From CAZVLQ01 sp964628185 (GTDB lineage Bacteria; Pseudomonadota; Zetaproteobacteria; Mariprofundales; Mariprofundaceae): a stretch of DNA of 14,052 nucleotides. The position numbers were made by a program, and so were the translations under genes. The number at the start of each line of letters is the position of its first letter. Position 1 is the stretch's first letter. Positions 6,518 to 13,552 of this stretch are shown here, piece after piece. The notes under the pieces were generated by a model. It worked only from the letters and a program-made list of their open reading frames with translations. It was not told the origin of the DNA and did not search any database. Location: NCBI GenBank assembly GCA_964628185.1, contig CAZVLQ010000035.1, positions 1 to 14,052 on the forward strand, read 5' to 3'.

Positions 6518-8933
6518 CCAGATTGCGAACTTTCAACGCATTGTCCTGAATAAAGTTTCGTCGCGGCTCGACCGCGTCGCCCATCAGCATGGCAAAGGTT
6601 TCATCGGCCGCCACGATATCCTCTACATTGACCTTCAGCAGCAGGCGTTTATCCGGATCCATCGTGGTTTCCCAGAGCTGGACCGGATCCATCTCCCCGA
6701 GGCCCTTGTAACGCTGGATGCTCAGGCCCTTGCGGCCCTCCCGTTCGATGGCATCGGTGATGTCCTCATAATGTTGCACCGGCCAGCGCTTTTCATCCCG
6801 GATCAGGCAGGCGCCTTCGCCCGTCAGGCGCCGCACGTTGCCGCACAGGCTCTGGGCTTCGGCATACTCGGCCGTGCTGACCAGATCCTTGTCCAGCCAG
6901 GAATGCATGGTGCGCCCATGGTCCTTGCGCCTGAATTCCACCTGCCAGCATCCCTGCTCGGCATCTTCATGCAACACGAATGACAGCATTTCATCCACGC
7001 GCGAGGCCTGATCAAAGGCGTCCGTCACCGCCTGCATGCGGGCCAGCAGCCTGTCCCGATGACGAAAGGCCGAAAGTTCCATCTTGCCGGTTTCGAGCAG
7101 CAGCTTCAGCACCGGCAGGTCCAGCCGCTGGGAAAGTCTGCGCTGCAATTGCTGCAGGCGATGCACACTGCGCACCAGCGTCATCAGGCGCTCACCGGTA
7201 ATCGCCTTCTCCTTTTCACCCGGACGATAGCCCATGCCCTGACCGCCGTGCTCCAGCAGAAATTCAAACAGTTCGTCATCGGTGGAGAGGTAGCGGTTTT
7301 TTTTACCCCGGGCGACCCGATACAGCGGCGGCTGGGCGATATACAAATGCCCGCGCTCGATCAATTCCCGCATTTGCCGATAGAAAAATGTCAGTAACAG
7401 GGTCAGAATATGTGATCCGTCCACATCGGCGTCGGTCATGATAATGATGCGGTGATAACGCAGCCTGGAGATGTCAAAATCTTCCGCGCCGATACCCGCG
7501 CCAAAAGCCGTAATCATCGTGCCGATTTCCTGACTGGACAGCATCTTGTCGAAACGCGCTTTTTCCACATTAAGAATTTTGCCCTTCAGCGGCAGAATCG
7601 CCTGGAATTTCCGGTCTCGCCCCTGCTTGGCGGAGCCGCCGGCCGAATCGCCCTCCACCAGAAAAATTTCACAGGAAGCCGGATCCTTTTCCTGGCAGTC
7701 GGCCAGCTTACCGGGCAAATTGGAGATATCCAGCGCACCCTTGCGGCGGGTCAGTTCCCGCGCCTTTCTCGCTGCGTCACGGGCCACCGCGGCTTCCACC
7801 ACCTTGCCGATCACCCGCCTGGCCTCTTTCGGATTTTCTTCCAGCCATTCGGACAGCTTTTCATTGACGATGGATTCGACCACCGGCCGAACTTCACTGG
7901 ACACGAGCTTTTCCTTGGTCTGGGAAGAGAATTTCGGGTCCGGAACCTTGACTGACAGCACCGCGGTCAGGCCTTCGCGGCAATCCTCACCGGACAGGCT
8001 GACCTTGTGCCGTTTCAGCATCTCGTGGGCGCCGGCATAGCTGTTGATGCAGCGGGTCAGGGCCGAACGAAAGCCGGCCAGGTGTGAACCGCCGTCTTTC
8101 TGGGGAATATTGTTGGTATAGCAAAAAACATTTTCCTGATAGGAGTCCGTCCATTGCATGGACAACTCCAGCGTGGTGCCATTGCGCTCGCCTGTGACCG
8201 TAATGCACTGGGCGTGCAACGGCGTGCGTGCACGGTTCAGATGTTTGACAAAGGCCGTAATCCCTCCGGCATATTCAAATACCTGCCGCTTGTCGCTGCG
8301 CTCATCATACAGCTCGATGCGCACGCCGCTGTTGAGAAAAGAAAGCTCACGCAGGCGCGTGGCCATCACGTCCAGTGAAAAATTACGATGTGAAAAAACA
8401 CCCAGGCTTGGAAGAAAACGAATCTCGGTGCCTGTCCCTTCCGCTTCGCCGATCACCTTCAGGGGCTTTTTCGGATCACCGTTCTCATAGCGCTGAAAAT
8501 ACACTTTACCGTGGCGCCGGATAAGTAATTCAAGGGATTCGGACAGGGCATTGACCACGGACACGCCCACGCCATGCAGACCACCGGAAACCTTGTACGA
8601 ATTATTGTCGAACTTTCCGCCGGCATGCAAAACGGTCATAATCACTTCCGCCGCCGACACCCCTTCCTCGGCGTGAAGATTTACCGGGATGCCGCGGCCG
8701 TTATCCCGCACCGTAACGGAATCATCCGAATGCAGGATGACTTCAATGCGATTGCAGTAACCCGCCAGCGCTTCATCAATGGAATTATCCACAACCTCGA
8801 ACACCATGTGATGCAGGCCCGTTCCGTCATCGGTATCCCCGATATACATTCCAGGCCGCTTGCGCACAGCGTCCAGGCCGCGCAGCACCTTGATGCTCTC
8901 GGCCCCGTATTTTTGCTCCGCCTGCGCATTCAT
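6510..8933 (-). CDS. gyrB: DNA gyrase subunit B
   Basis: ATPase subunit of gyrase; with GyrA (not in the window) it introduces negative supercoils. At 807 aa it is nearly the length of E. coli GyrB. Domains are the GHKL ATPase (about 15-220: FEVVDNSIDEALAGY at 45-59 with catalytic-type Glu46, DNGRGIP at 77-83, GGLHGVGVSVVNALS at 117-131), the transducer (about 225-390), and TOPRIM with VEGDSAGGSAKQGRDRK (426-442) and DADVDGSH (501-508). An extended insert (about 545-735), typical of gammaproteobacteria, precedes the C-terminal QRYKGLGEMDP (740-750) and GDAVEPRRNFI. Positions matching E. coli D426 and K447 are unchanged (Asp, Lys), so no classic quinolone change is seen there. Oddity: Leu510 follows GSHI where E. 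coli has Arg. The ATG at 8933 overlaps the recF stop (ATGA) and has GGAGGAA 5 nt upstream (plus-strand 8939-8945). Confidence 0.98.
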   Translation of the reverse strand: MNAQAEQKYGAESIKVLRGLDAVRKRPGMYIGDTDDGTGLHHMVFEVVDNSIDEALAGYCNRIEVILHSDDSVTVRDNGRGIPVNLHAEEGVSAAEVIMTVLHAGGKFDNNSYKVSGGLHGVGVSVVNALSESLELLIRRHGKVYFQRYENGDPKKPLKVIGEAEGTGTEIRFLPSLGVFSHRNFSLDVMATRLRELSFLNSGVRIELYDERSDKRQVFEYAGGITAFVKHLNRARTPLHAQCITVTGERNGTTLELSMQWTDSYQENVFCYTNNIPQKDGGSHLAGFRSALTRCINSYAGAHEMLKRHKVSLSGEDCREGLTAVLSVKVPDPKFSSQTKEKLVSSEVRPVVESIVNEKLSEWLEENPKEARRVIGKVVEAAVARDAARKARELTRRKGALDISNLPGKLADCQEKDPASCEIFLVEGDSAGGSAKQGRDRKFQAILPLKGKILNVEKARFDKMLSSQEIGTMITAFGAGIGAEDFDISRLRYHRIIIMTDADVDGSHILTLLLTFFYRQMRELIERGHLYIAQPPLYRVARGKKNRYLSTDDELFEFLLEHGGQGMGYRPGEKEKAITGERLMTLVRSVHRLQQLQRRLSQRLDLPVLKLLLETGKMELSAFRHRDRLLARMQAVTDAFDQASRVDEMLSFVLHEDAEQGCWQVEFRRKDHGRTMHSWLDKDLVSTAEYAEAQSLCGNVRRLTGEGACLIRDEKRWPVQHYEDITDAIEREGRKGLSIQRYKGLGEMDPVQLWETTMDPDKRLLLKVNVEDIVAADETFAMLMGDAVEPRRNFIQDNALKVRNLDV

Positions 8934-10060
8934 GCTGCTTCCTCCATATCGGTATCGGCCGGCCTTGCCAGCGTTTGTATTTTATTCCGTTTTTCCGCTT
9001 GTGCCGCGGACAGGATATAATAATGAATTCCCGATCCTTTGGCGAATCGCGCGCCCACGGGGCCCGTCATCAGAATCTGACCGGGATAGATTGCAAGGCG
9101 AGTCAACAATTGCTTCTGACGAATCGGATCCAGGGCCTCGAAACAATCATCCAGCAACAGCATCGGCGCCAGACCTCTATGCTGCATTCTAAGGTTGCAT
9201 TCCGCCAGCCTCAAGGCGATTGCCGTCAGTTTTTGCTGCCCGCGGGAGCCGCAGGTCCGAATATCGCGGTTGCCGTAGTTGATCAGCAAGCGATCGCAAT
9301 GGGGGCCAATGCGCAGCACTTCCCGCGCGCGGCCCGGCTTTCTTTGCACAGCCAGCTGAGCCAGCCATTTTTTCTCTTCTTCGGGAGCGGTGGGGCAAAT
9401 CTCCATCCGCACATCCGCCTCGACCAGTGCCCGCTCTGCCACCAGTTCCCTGTTTATATCCGCCAGGATACCGGTCCGCAGTTGCATGATATGAAGACCG
9501 TGTACCACCAGTTGATGTTCCCACGCCTCGATTTCCGCGCCCATCCCGCGCTTGCGCACAAGCCGGCCTCGCTGCATCAGACAGCGGAGGTAGGCGTAAT
9601 AATGACGGGCGATGTCGGGCCGGCAATAAAGCATCATCTTATCCAGCCAGCGCCTGCGTTCTCCGGGAACGCCATCCACGAGGCGCGGACCCTGTGGTGA
9701 TTCAACCAGGACGGGCAGAACGCCGGTCAATTCGCTGCGACGCTGAAGCTGTCTGCCCTGCAGGCGGATATCCATACCCCTGCCTTTGCCGACAACATCT
9801 ACGCGCAACGGACCATAGCGCTGCCATTTCCCGCAAACCAGAAATTCATTACAGTTCCAGCGGCGAAGCTGCGGATCCCGCGCCTGGCGGAAAGAACGTC
9901 CGTGTCCCATGATGTAGACCGCCTCCAGAAGCGTGGTCTTGCCGCTTCCGTTTTCTCCCGTCACCATGTTCAAGCCTGATTCACATTGCCACTTCACATG
10001 CCGATGGCAGCGCAAATTCATCACGCTGACATCCTGTAGCAACAGACACGCGGCGCTCAC
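8930..10060 (-). CDS. recF: DNA replication and repair protein RecF
   Basis: SMC-like ATPase that, with RecO and RecR, loads RecA at gaps in single-stranded DNA. The 376-aa product has Walker A GENGSGKT (35-42) in GLNMVTGENGSGKTTLLEAV, the ABC-type signature SRGQQK (272-277), and Walker B MLLLDDCFEALD (300-311); all three key motifs are intact. GHGRSFR (52-58) and GERRRWLDKMM (133-143) are also family-typical. The start is GTG at 10060 (no in-frame ATG gives the conserved LLLQDVSVMNLRCH beginning), 20 nt after the dnaN stop and with no clear Shine-Dalgarno sequence, so expression may depend on upstream translation. Its last codons (GAG GAA) double as the gyrB ribosome-binding site, and its stop overlaps the gyrB start. 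Overall similarity to E. coli RecF appears modest, but the motifs and locus leave little doubt. Confidence 0.96.
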   Translation of the reverse strand: MSAACLLLQDVSVMNLRCHRHVKWQCESGLNMVTGENGSGKTTLLEAVYIMGHGRSFRQARDPQLRRWNCNEFLVCGKWQRYGPLRVDVVGKGRGMDIRLQGRQLQRRSELTGVLPVLVESPQGPRLVDGVPGERRRWLDKMMLYCRPDIARHYYAYLRCLMQRGRLVRKRGMGAEIEAWEHQLVVHGLHIMQLRTGILADINRELVAERALVEADVRMEICPTAPEEEKKWLAQLAVQRKPGRAREVLRIGPHCDRLLINYGNRDIRTCGSRGQQKLTAIALRLAECNLRMQHRGLAPMLLLDDCFEALDPIRQKQLLTRLAIYPGQILMTGPVGARFAKGSGIHYYILSAAQAEKRNKIQTLARPADTDMEEAA

Positions 10061-10080
10061 TGAAACAATATCCGGCCGGC

Positions 10081-11181
10081 TTATATCCTCATGGGCATAA
10101 TCACATAGCTGGACGCACCGCCTTCTTCCTCTTTCATCAGGACGGGAGACAGTCCGTCCTTCAGGCTGATCCGGACCTGCTCGCTGCGCATGGCGCCCAG
10201 CACATCACGGATATAGCGGGCATTAAAGCCGATCTCGATTTCCGTCCCTTCATAATCCAGATCAATGGCTTCCTCCGCCTGTTCCTGCTCGGTGTTGTGC
10301 GCCGACACAATCATTTTTCCCTGCTGCAACTGTAATCGAACATCATGAGTGAATTCATTTGCCACAATCATGATGCGGCGCAACACCTGATCCAGGCTCT
10401 GCCGGTCCACCACCGCGGTTTCCGGATTGGCAGACGGGATAACATCGGAATAATTGGGAAAACGGGCGTCGATCAGCTTGGATACAAGGATGTGGGAGTC
10501 CAGGCCAAGGCGAATCTGGCGTTCGCTTAAGCCCAGGGTAAGCTGCCCGGGAATTTCCTCGCACAGTTTCCGGATCTCCATAACCGCCTTGCGGGGAACA
10601 ATGCTCTGACTGGCGTCCGCGCCCTGATCAAGCCGGGTCCGGGTCAAGGCCAGACGATGACCATCGGTTGCGACAAGATTCAAAAAACCGTCCCCGTCGA
10701 TTTCAAACAGCGTGCCGGTGAGATACTTACGCGTTTCATCCGTGGACATGGCAAAACTCGTCGCGGCGATCATGCCGGCCAGATCGCCGCCATCCAGCTG
10801 AATTTCCGTGCTTTTTTCTTCTTCCTTAATCTGGGGATACTGATCCGCCGGCATCGTTGCCAGCCGGAATCTGGAATGCCCGCTTGTAATTTGCAGGAAC
10901 GCATGATCCAGGTTCAATTCCACATCGGCGTTGGCATCCAGTTCCTTGAGCACATCAAACAGCTTGCGCGCCGCTACCGTGGTTTTACCGGTCTGATGAA
11001 CCTGTGCGGAGCCGTGCGTGCGGATACCGATATCGAGATCCGTAGCTGAAATCATCAATTTATCATCGTCGGCATCCAAAAGGATATTGGACAATATTGG
11101 AACTGTATGACGGCGTTCCACGATGTTCTGGCAGCGCTGAACCGATTGAAACATGTCTTGCCGTGAAACAGTGACGTGCAT
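10081..11181 (-). CDS. dnaN: DNA polymerase III beta subunit (sliding clamp)
   Basis: Forms the dimeric ring clamp that tethers DNA polymerase III and other partners to DNA. The product is 366 aa, matching E. coli DnaN. Family marks are the N-terminal VQRCQNIVERRHTVPILSNIL, LMISATDLDIGI (about 42-53), FRLATMPADQYPQI (about 107-120), ATSFAMSTDETRKYLTGTLFE, LNLVATDGHRLAL, the IDARFPNYSDVIP stretch, and the C-terminal YVIMPMRI, where most homologues end in MPMRL; these C-terminal residues line the protein-binding cleft. The ATG at 11181 has a near-perfect AAGGAGG (plus-strand 11187-11193) 5 nt upstream, the strongest ribosome-binding site in the minus-strand operon and consistent with high clamp expression. 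It is separated from dnaA by the 256-nt oriC candidate. Confidence 0.98.
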   Translation of the reverse strand: MHVTVSRQDMFQSVQRCQNIVERRHTVPILSNILLDADDDKLMISATDLDIGIRTHGSAQVHQTGKTTVAARKLFDVLKELDANADVELNLDHAFLQITSGHSRFRLATMPADQYPQIKEEEKSTEIQLDGGDLAGMIAATSFAMSTDETRKYLTGTLFEIDGDGFLNLVATDGHRLALTRTRLDQGADASQSIVPRKAVMEIRKLCEEIPGQLTLGLSERQIRLGLDSHILVSKLIDARFPNYSDVIPSANPETAVVDRQSLDQVLRRIMIVANEFTHDVRLQLQQGKMIVSAHNTEQEQAEEAIDLDYEGTEIEIGFNARYIRDVLGAMRSEQVRISLKDGLSPVLMKEEEGGASSYVIMPMRI

Positions 11182-11226
11182 GTCATCCTCCTTTTGGTAT
11201 GAAAACCCGTTTATATCAAATAATCA

Positions 11227-11280
11227 GTCATCATCATAGTCTTTGTTGATGACGGGGATAATAAAAAAGTACGATACTTT
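11227..11280. repeat. Two short palindromes in the AT-rich half of the origin candidate
   Basis: GTCATCA (11227-11233) pairs with TGATGAC (11247-11253), 7 of 7 bases with a 13-nt spacer. AAAGTA (11266-11271) pairs with TACTTT (11275-11280), 6 of 6 bases around CGA. Both lie between the DnaA boxes and dnaN. They could be operator sites for dnaN or part of the unwinding region; no specific factor is recognised. Confidence 0.45.
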
Positions 11281-11304
11281 CCAGTATGTTAAGCGAATTT
11301 TTAT

Positions 11305-11313
11305 TGTGCATAA
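11305..11313 (-). promoter_or_regulatory. DnaA box (TTATGCACA on minus strand)
   Basis: Plus strand reads TGTGCATAA, the complement of TTATGCACA, a full match to the TTATNCACA consensus. It sits in the left arm of the 17-bp inverted repeat at the edge of the AT-rich half. Confidence 0.7.
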
Positions 11314-11394
11314 CACGGGGACATCCACTGGTATGACCTGAGCAAAACCGGAACATATTTCCACGGGAACCGATTTACAGGGGTATTCCCCGTG

Positions 11395-11403
11395 TTATAC
11401 ACA
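11395..11403 (+). promoter_or_regulatory. DnaA box (TTATACACA)
   Basis: TTATACACA fully matches TTATNCACA. It lies in the right arm of the inverted repeat, in opposite orientation to the box at 11305-11313. Confidence 0.7.
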
Positions 11404-11427
11404 GGATGAAAGCGCATAAAATCACAG

Positions 11428-11436
11428 TTGTACACA
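11428..11436 (+). promoter_or_regulatory. DnaA box-like site (TTGTACACA)
   Basis: TTGTACACA has one mismatch to TTATNCACA. It is in the same orientation as the box at 11395, 33 bp further on, and ends next to the dnaA stop codon. Confidence 0.5.
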
Positions 11437-11437
11437 G

Positions 11438-12763
11438 CTAGCCCTTCAGCAGTTTGATCATACGTTCAACCTCTTCCCTGAGCCCTTCATCACTGGTAAG
11501 CATATTTCCGATTTTGCGCGCCGCGTACAGGACGGTTGTGTGATCCCTGCCGCCGAAACGGTCGCCGATTTCAGGCAGGGAAAGACTGGTCAGCACCTTG
11601 CTGCAGTACATGGCGACCTGACGCGGAAAAGCAACGTTGCGGCTGCGTTTTTTTGAGCGCATATCCTGCAGCCGGATATTATAGTAATTGGCGACATGCT
11701 TCTGAATTTCCTCGACGGTGAGCGAACGTATTTCCTCATACAGCAGATCCCGCAATACGCGACGGGTAAAATCCATATCAATGGTATGGCCCGTCAGGGT
11801 GGCATGGGCGGTCAGGCGCGTGAGCGCACCTTCCAGCTCTCGCACATTGCTGCTGATACGGGAGGCGAGAAGATAGGTGACGTCATCCGGGAGTCGAATG
11901 CCGGCAAGATCCGCCTTGCGCGTCAGGATGGCCTGCCTGGTTTCCAGTGAGGGAGGTTGAATATCGGCCACCAGGCCGCAGCCAAAGCGTGATTTAAGCC
12001 GTTCCTGCAAGTGATTCATTTCTCGTGGTGGCCGATCAGAGGTCAGGATGATCTGTTTCTGAACTTCATACAGGGCATTGAAGGTGTGGAAAAATTCTTC
12101 CTGGGTGCTGGCTTTTCCGGCAATAAACTGGACATCATCGATGATGAGCACGTCAACCTTGCGGTAGCGATCCCTGAATTGCTGGGTTGTACCGTTGCGG
12201 ATCGCCATGATCAGTTCGTTCGTGAAACGTTCACTGGTGCGATAGGCGATGGCCAGATGATTTTTGTCCAGCAGTTCATTGGCGACGGCATTGATCAGGT
12301 GGGTTTTCCCAAGGCCGACGCCGCCATACAGGTAAAGCGGATTGTAAATCGTGCCCGGCTGATCCGATACGGCACGGCAGGCTGCGTGGCAGAATTCATT
12401 GCTTGGGCCAACCACGAAATTGGCAAAGGTGAATCGCGGGTCAATAAACCCGTCCACCCGGGATGATACGGCATGTTTTGGCCGGGCTTTATTTTTTGCT
12501 TCCGGGGCAAGCGACGGATCGACCCGGAATTCCACGGATGCCCCGCTGCCAAACTTGTCCTGCACAAGATGACGAATTTCATGCTCATAATGATCTTTCA
12601 GGTTGTCCAGGAAGAAACGGCTGGGAGCGGAGAGGATGAGTCGCCGGCCTTCAACGGCAGCCCGCATCGGCCTGATCCATGCATCAAAACGCGCCGCCGG
12701 GACGTTCTCGGCCAGTTCATCCAGAATCTGTTGCCAGTCTATACGGTTTTGCTTGGGCGCCAT
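11438..12763 (-). CDS. dnaA: Chromosomal replication initiator DnaA
   Basis: AAA+ initiator that binds DnaA boxes, opens the origin and loads the DnaB helicase; it also acts as a transcription factor. The 441-aa product has domain I (about 1-80: WQQILDELAENVPAARFDAWIRPM), a very short linker domain II (about 82-105), domain III with FTFANFVVGPSNEFCHAA (111-128), Walker A GGVGLGKT (147-154), Walker B LIIDD (206-210), DVQFIAGK (210-217) and an arginine-finger region ERLKSRF (254-260), and domain IV with the DNA-binding signature LPEIGDRFGGRDHTTVLYA (396-414). It is slightly shorter than E. coli DnaA (467 aa), mainly in the linker. Start ATG at 12763 gives the expected N-terminus, although no strong Shine-Dalgarno sequence precedes it. 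It is the first gene of the minus-strand operon, divergent from rpmH. Confidence 0.98.
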   Translation of the reverse strand: MAPKQNRIDWQQILDELAENVPAARFDAWIRPMRAAVEGRRLILSAPSRFFLDNLKDHYEHEIRHLVQDKFGSGASVEFRVDPSLAPEAKNKARPKHAVSSRVDGFIDPRFTFANFVVGPSNEFCHAACRAVSDQPGTIYNPLYLYGGVGLGKTHLINAVANELLDKNHLAIAYRTSERFTNELIMAIRNGTTQQFRDRYRKVDVLIIDDVQFIAGKASTQEEFFHTFNALYEVQKQIILTSDRPPREMNHLQERLKSRFGCGLVADIQPPSLETRQAILTRKADLAGIRLPDDVTYLLASRISSNVRELEGALTRLTAHATLTGHTIDMDFTRRVLRDLLYEEIRSLTVEEIQKHVANYYNIRLQDMRSKKRSRNVAFPRQVAMYCSKVLTSLSLPEIGDRFGGRDHTTVLYAARKIGNMLTSDEGLREEVERMIKLLKG

Positions 12764-12796
12764 CGCCCAATGTTACGAGACAGAACATAAAAGGTC

Positions 12797-12815
12797 ATCC
12801 GGCCATTTACCGGAT
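12797..12815 (-). other. Small hairpin in the likely dnaA leader
   Basis: ATCCGG and CCGGAT form a perfect 6-bp stem around a 7-nt loop, about 35-50 nt upstream of the dnaA start. There is no T-run after it on either strand, so it is not an intrinsic terminator; a role in the dnaA leader is only a possibility. Confidence 0.3.
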
Positions 12816-12852
12816 CAGTATCTACGCGTACGCCGAGCCCTGAACAGGGGCC

Positions 12853-12881
12853 TTGTCAGTATTCTGCTTAGTATCTACTAT
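12853..12881 (+). promoter_or_regulatory. Sigma70-like promoter of rpmH-rnpA-yidD-yidC
   Basis: TTGTCA (12853-12858; 5 of 6 to TTGACA) and TACTAT (12876-12881; 4 of 6 to TATAAT) are spaced by 17 nt. The start point would fall near 12888, giving a leader of about 20-25 nt before rpmH. Confidence 0.5.
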
Positions 12882-12910
12882 TCGCAACCTTTTTTACCAA
12901 GGAGAAGACA

Positions 12911-13045
12911 ATGAGCTTCACTTTTAAACCCAGCAGAATCCGTCGCGCCCGCACGCATGGCTTTCGCGCCCGCATGGCAACGCGTTCAGGAAGATCGATT
13001 ATTAACCGTCGACGTGCCAAGGGCCGCAAACGCCTCAGTGCATAA
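12911..13045 (+). CDS. rpmH: 50S ribosomal protein L34
   Basis: Small, very basic protein of the large ribosomal subunit. The 44-aa product (135 nt including TAA) is a clear L34: TFKPS near the start, then the hallmark RTHGFRARMATRSGR (14-28) and RRRAKGRKRLSA at the C-terminus (33-44). The N-terminus is MSFTFKPS rather than the common MKRTFQPS. AAGGAG at 12899-12904 lies 6 nt before the ATG. It is the first gene of the rpmH-rnpA-yidD-yidC set, divergent from dnaA, the standard arrangement in many proteobacteria. 66 nt separate its stop from the first usable rnpA start. Confidence 0.97.
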   Translation: MSFTFKPSRIRRARTHGFRARMATRSGRSIINRRRAKGRKRLSA

Positions 13046-13111
13046 TTTGCCCCGGGTTTGGAGCGCCGTTTGCGGAATTTATGAGCGGGGCGCGATACGA
13101 TCTGACCCGGT

Positions 13112-13549
13112 ATGACGATCACGCAGCGGGACAACGATGATTGCTTCCCGAAAACGGCCTCGAAACGGGACTTTTACTTATCAACCCTAAATGTCGCAAG
13201 GAGCCCTGAAGCATCTTTTTCATCCCGTCACAGGCTTTGTTTGCGAAAGGATTTTACCGCTTTGCGTTGCGGGCGAAGTCTGGTTACCGGGGGCCTGCGA
13301 CTGGTTTACCGGCGAAACGGCCTTGATTATGCCCGAATCGGGCTTGCCGTGTCCCGGCGGTATGGCAATGCCGTGCGGCGCAATCGGCTGAAACGACAGT
13401 TGCGGGAGAGTTTTCGTTTGAGTGGTATCCGGAATGAGGGTGTGGATGTATTGGTGGTGCCCATTTGTGACTGGAAGAAAATGCAGGATGTCAGCCAGAT
13501 TATGTCGCGGGGGTTAAACCGAATCATGAAACAACTGCGCAAGGACTGA
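13112..13549 (+). CDS. rnpA: Ribonuclease P protein component (start uncertain)
   Basis: Protein subunit of RNase P, which helps the catalytic RNA trim tRNA 5' leaders. Conserved parts are SFSSRHRLCLRKDFTAL (35-51, the usual F-x-x-x-x-RL-x-x-x-x-DF start of the fold), ARIGLAVSRRYGNAVRRNRLKRQLRESFRLS (74-104, containing the RNR signature), and VDVLVVP (111-117). The ATG at 13112 is the only standard in-frame start upstream of the domain (an in-frame TGA at 13103 blocks anything earlier). It gives 145 aa with about 34 extra N-terminal residues unlike the family, and has no clear ribosome-binding site. An AAGGAG at 13198-13203 lies just where a normal-length protein would begin, but no ATG, GTG or TTG follows in frame. 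The domain call is firm and the start is not. yidD begins 3 nt after the stop. Confidence 0.9.
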   Translation: MTITQRDNDDCFPKTASKRDFYLSTLNVARSPEASFSSRHRLCLRKDFTALRCGRSLVTGGLRLVYRRNGLDYARIGLAVSRRYGNAVRRNRLKRQLRESFRLSGIRNEGVDVLVVPICDWKKMQDVSQIMSRGLNRIMKQLRKD

Positions 13550-13552
13550 GCG

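Larger units (their letters stand above)
11305..11403. repeat. 17-bp inverted repeat carrying two DnaA boxes
   Basis: The left arm (11305-11321, TGTGCATAACACGGGGA) and the reverse complement of the right arm (11387-11403, TGTGTATAACACGGGGA) agree at 16 of 17 positions; the mismatch is at the free base of the DnaA-box consensus. The arms are separated by 65 nt. The extra CACGGGGA beyond each box is also conserved, so the repeat is larger than DnaA binding alone requires. Confidence 0.85.
11182..11437. other. oriC: Candidate replication origin (dnaA-dnaN spacer)
   Basis: This 256-nt spacer contains no open gene. Its left half (about 11200-11310, next to dnaN) is clearly AT-rich compared with the surrounding genes and holds two short palindromes (11227-11253 and 11266-11280), as expected of an unwinding element. 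Its right half holds three DnaA-box-like 9-mers (11305-11313, 11395-11403, 11428-11436), two of them inside a 17-bp inverted repeat. Origins in bacteria commonly lie beside dnaA, either in the dnaA-dnaN or the rpmH-dnaA gap. The rpmH-dnaA gap here shows no DnaA box, so this one is the better candidate. It may also, or instead, control dnaN transcription. GC-skew over the whole chromosome would be decisive. Confidence 0.6.
12764..12910. other. Divergent dnaA / rpmH regulatory spacer
   Basis: This 147-nt spacer separates dnaA (minus) from rpmH (plus). It holds a sigma70-like promoter for rpmH (12853-12881), the rpmH ribosome-binding site, a 6-bp hairpin ATCCGG/CCGGAT (12797-12802 and 12810-12815), a CCCTGAACAGGG palindrome (12838-12849) and a direct repeat of AGTATCTAC (12817-12825 and 12870-12878). 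I find no DnaA box here and no convincing dnaA promoter on the minus strand. Confidence 0.6.

Noticed and set aside
11228..11236. CAT/ATG triplet run as a DnaA-trio element
   Set aside because: The triplet order and strand do not match the described DnaA-trio pattern, and no DnaA box lies immediately beside it.
11266..11280. Possible intrinsic terminator after dnaA (minus-strand hairpin followed by T-rich sequence)
   Set aside because: The 6-bp stem has a single G-C pair and a 3-nt loop, too weak to act as a terminator.
11353..11365. ATTTCCACG as a further DnaA box
   Set aside because: It has three mismatches to TTATNCACA, too many to support a call.
11380..11391. GGGG-TATT-CCCC hairpin as a terminator
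   Set aside because: The stem is short and no T-run follows on either strand; it overlaps the right arm of the DnaA-box inverted repeat.
13081..13140. Small 19-codon ORF overlapping the rnpA start
   Set aside because: It has no good ribosome-binding site and no recognisable content; it could be a leader peptide but nothing supports this.
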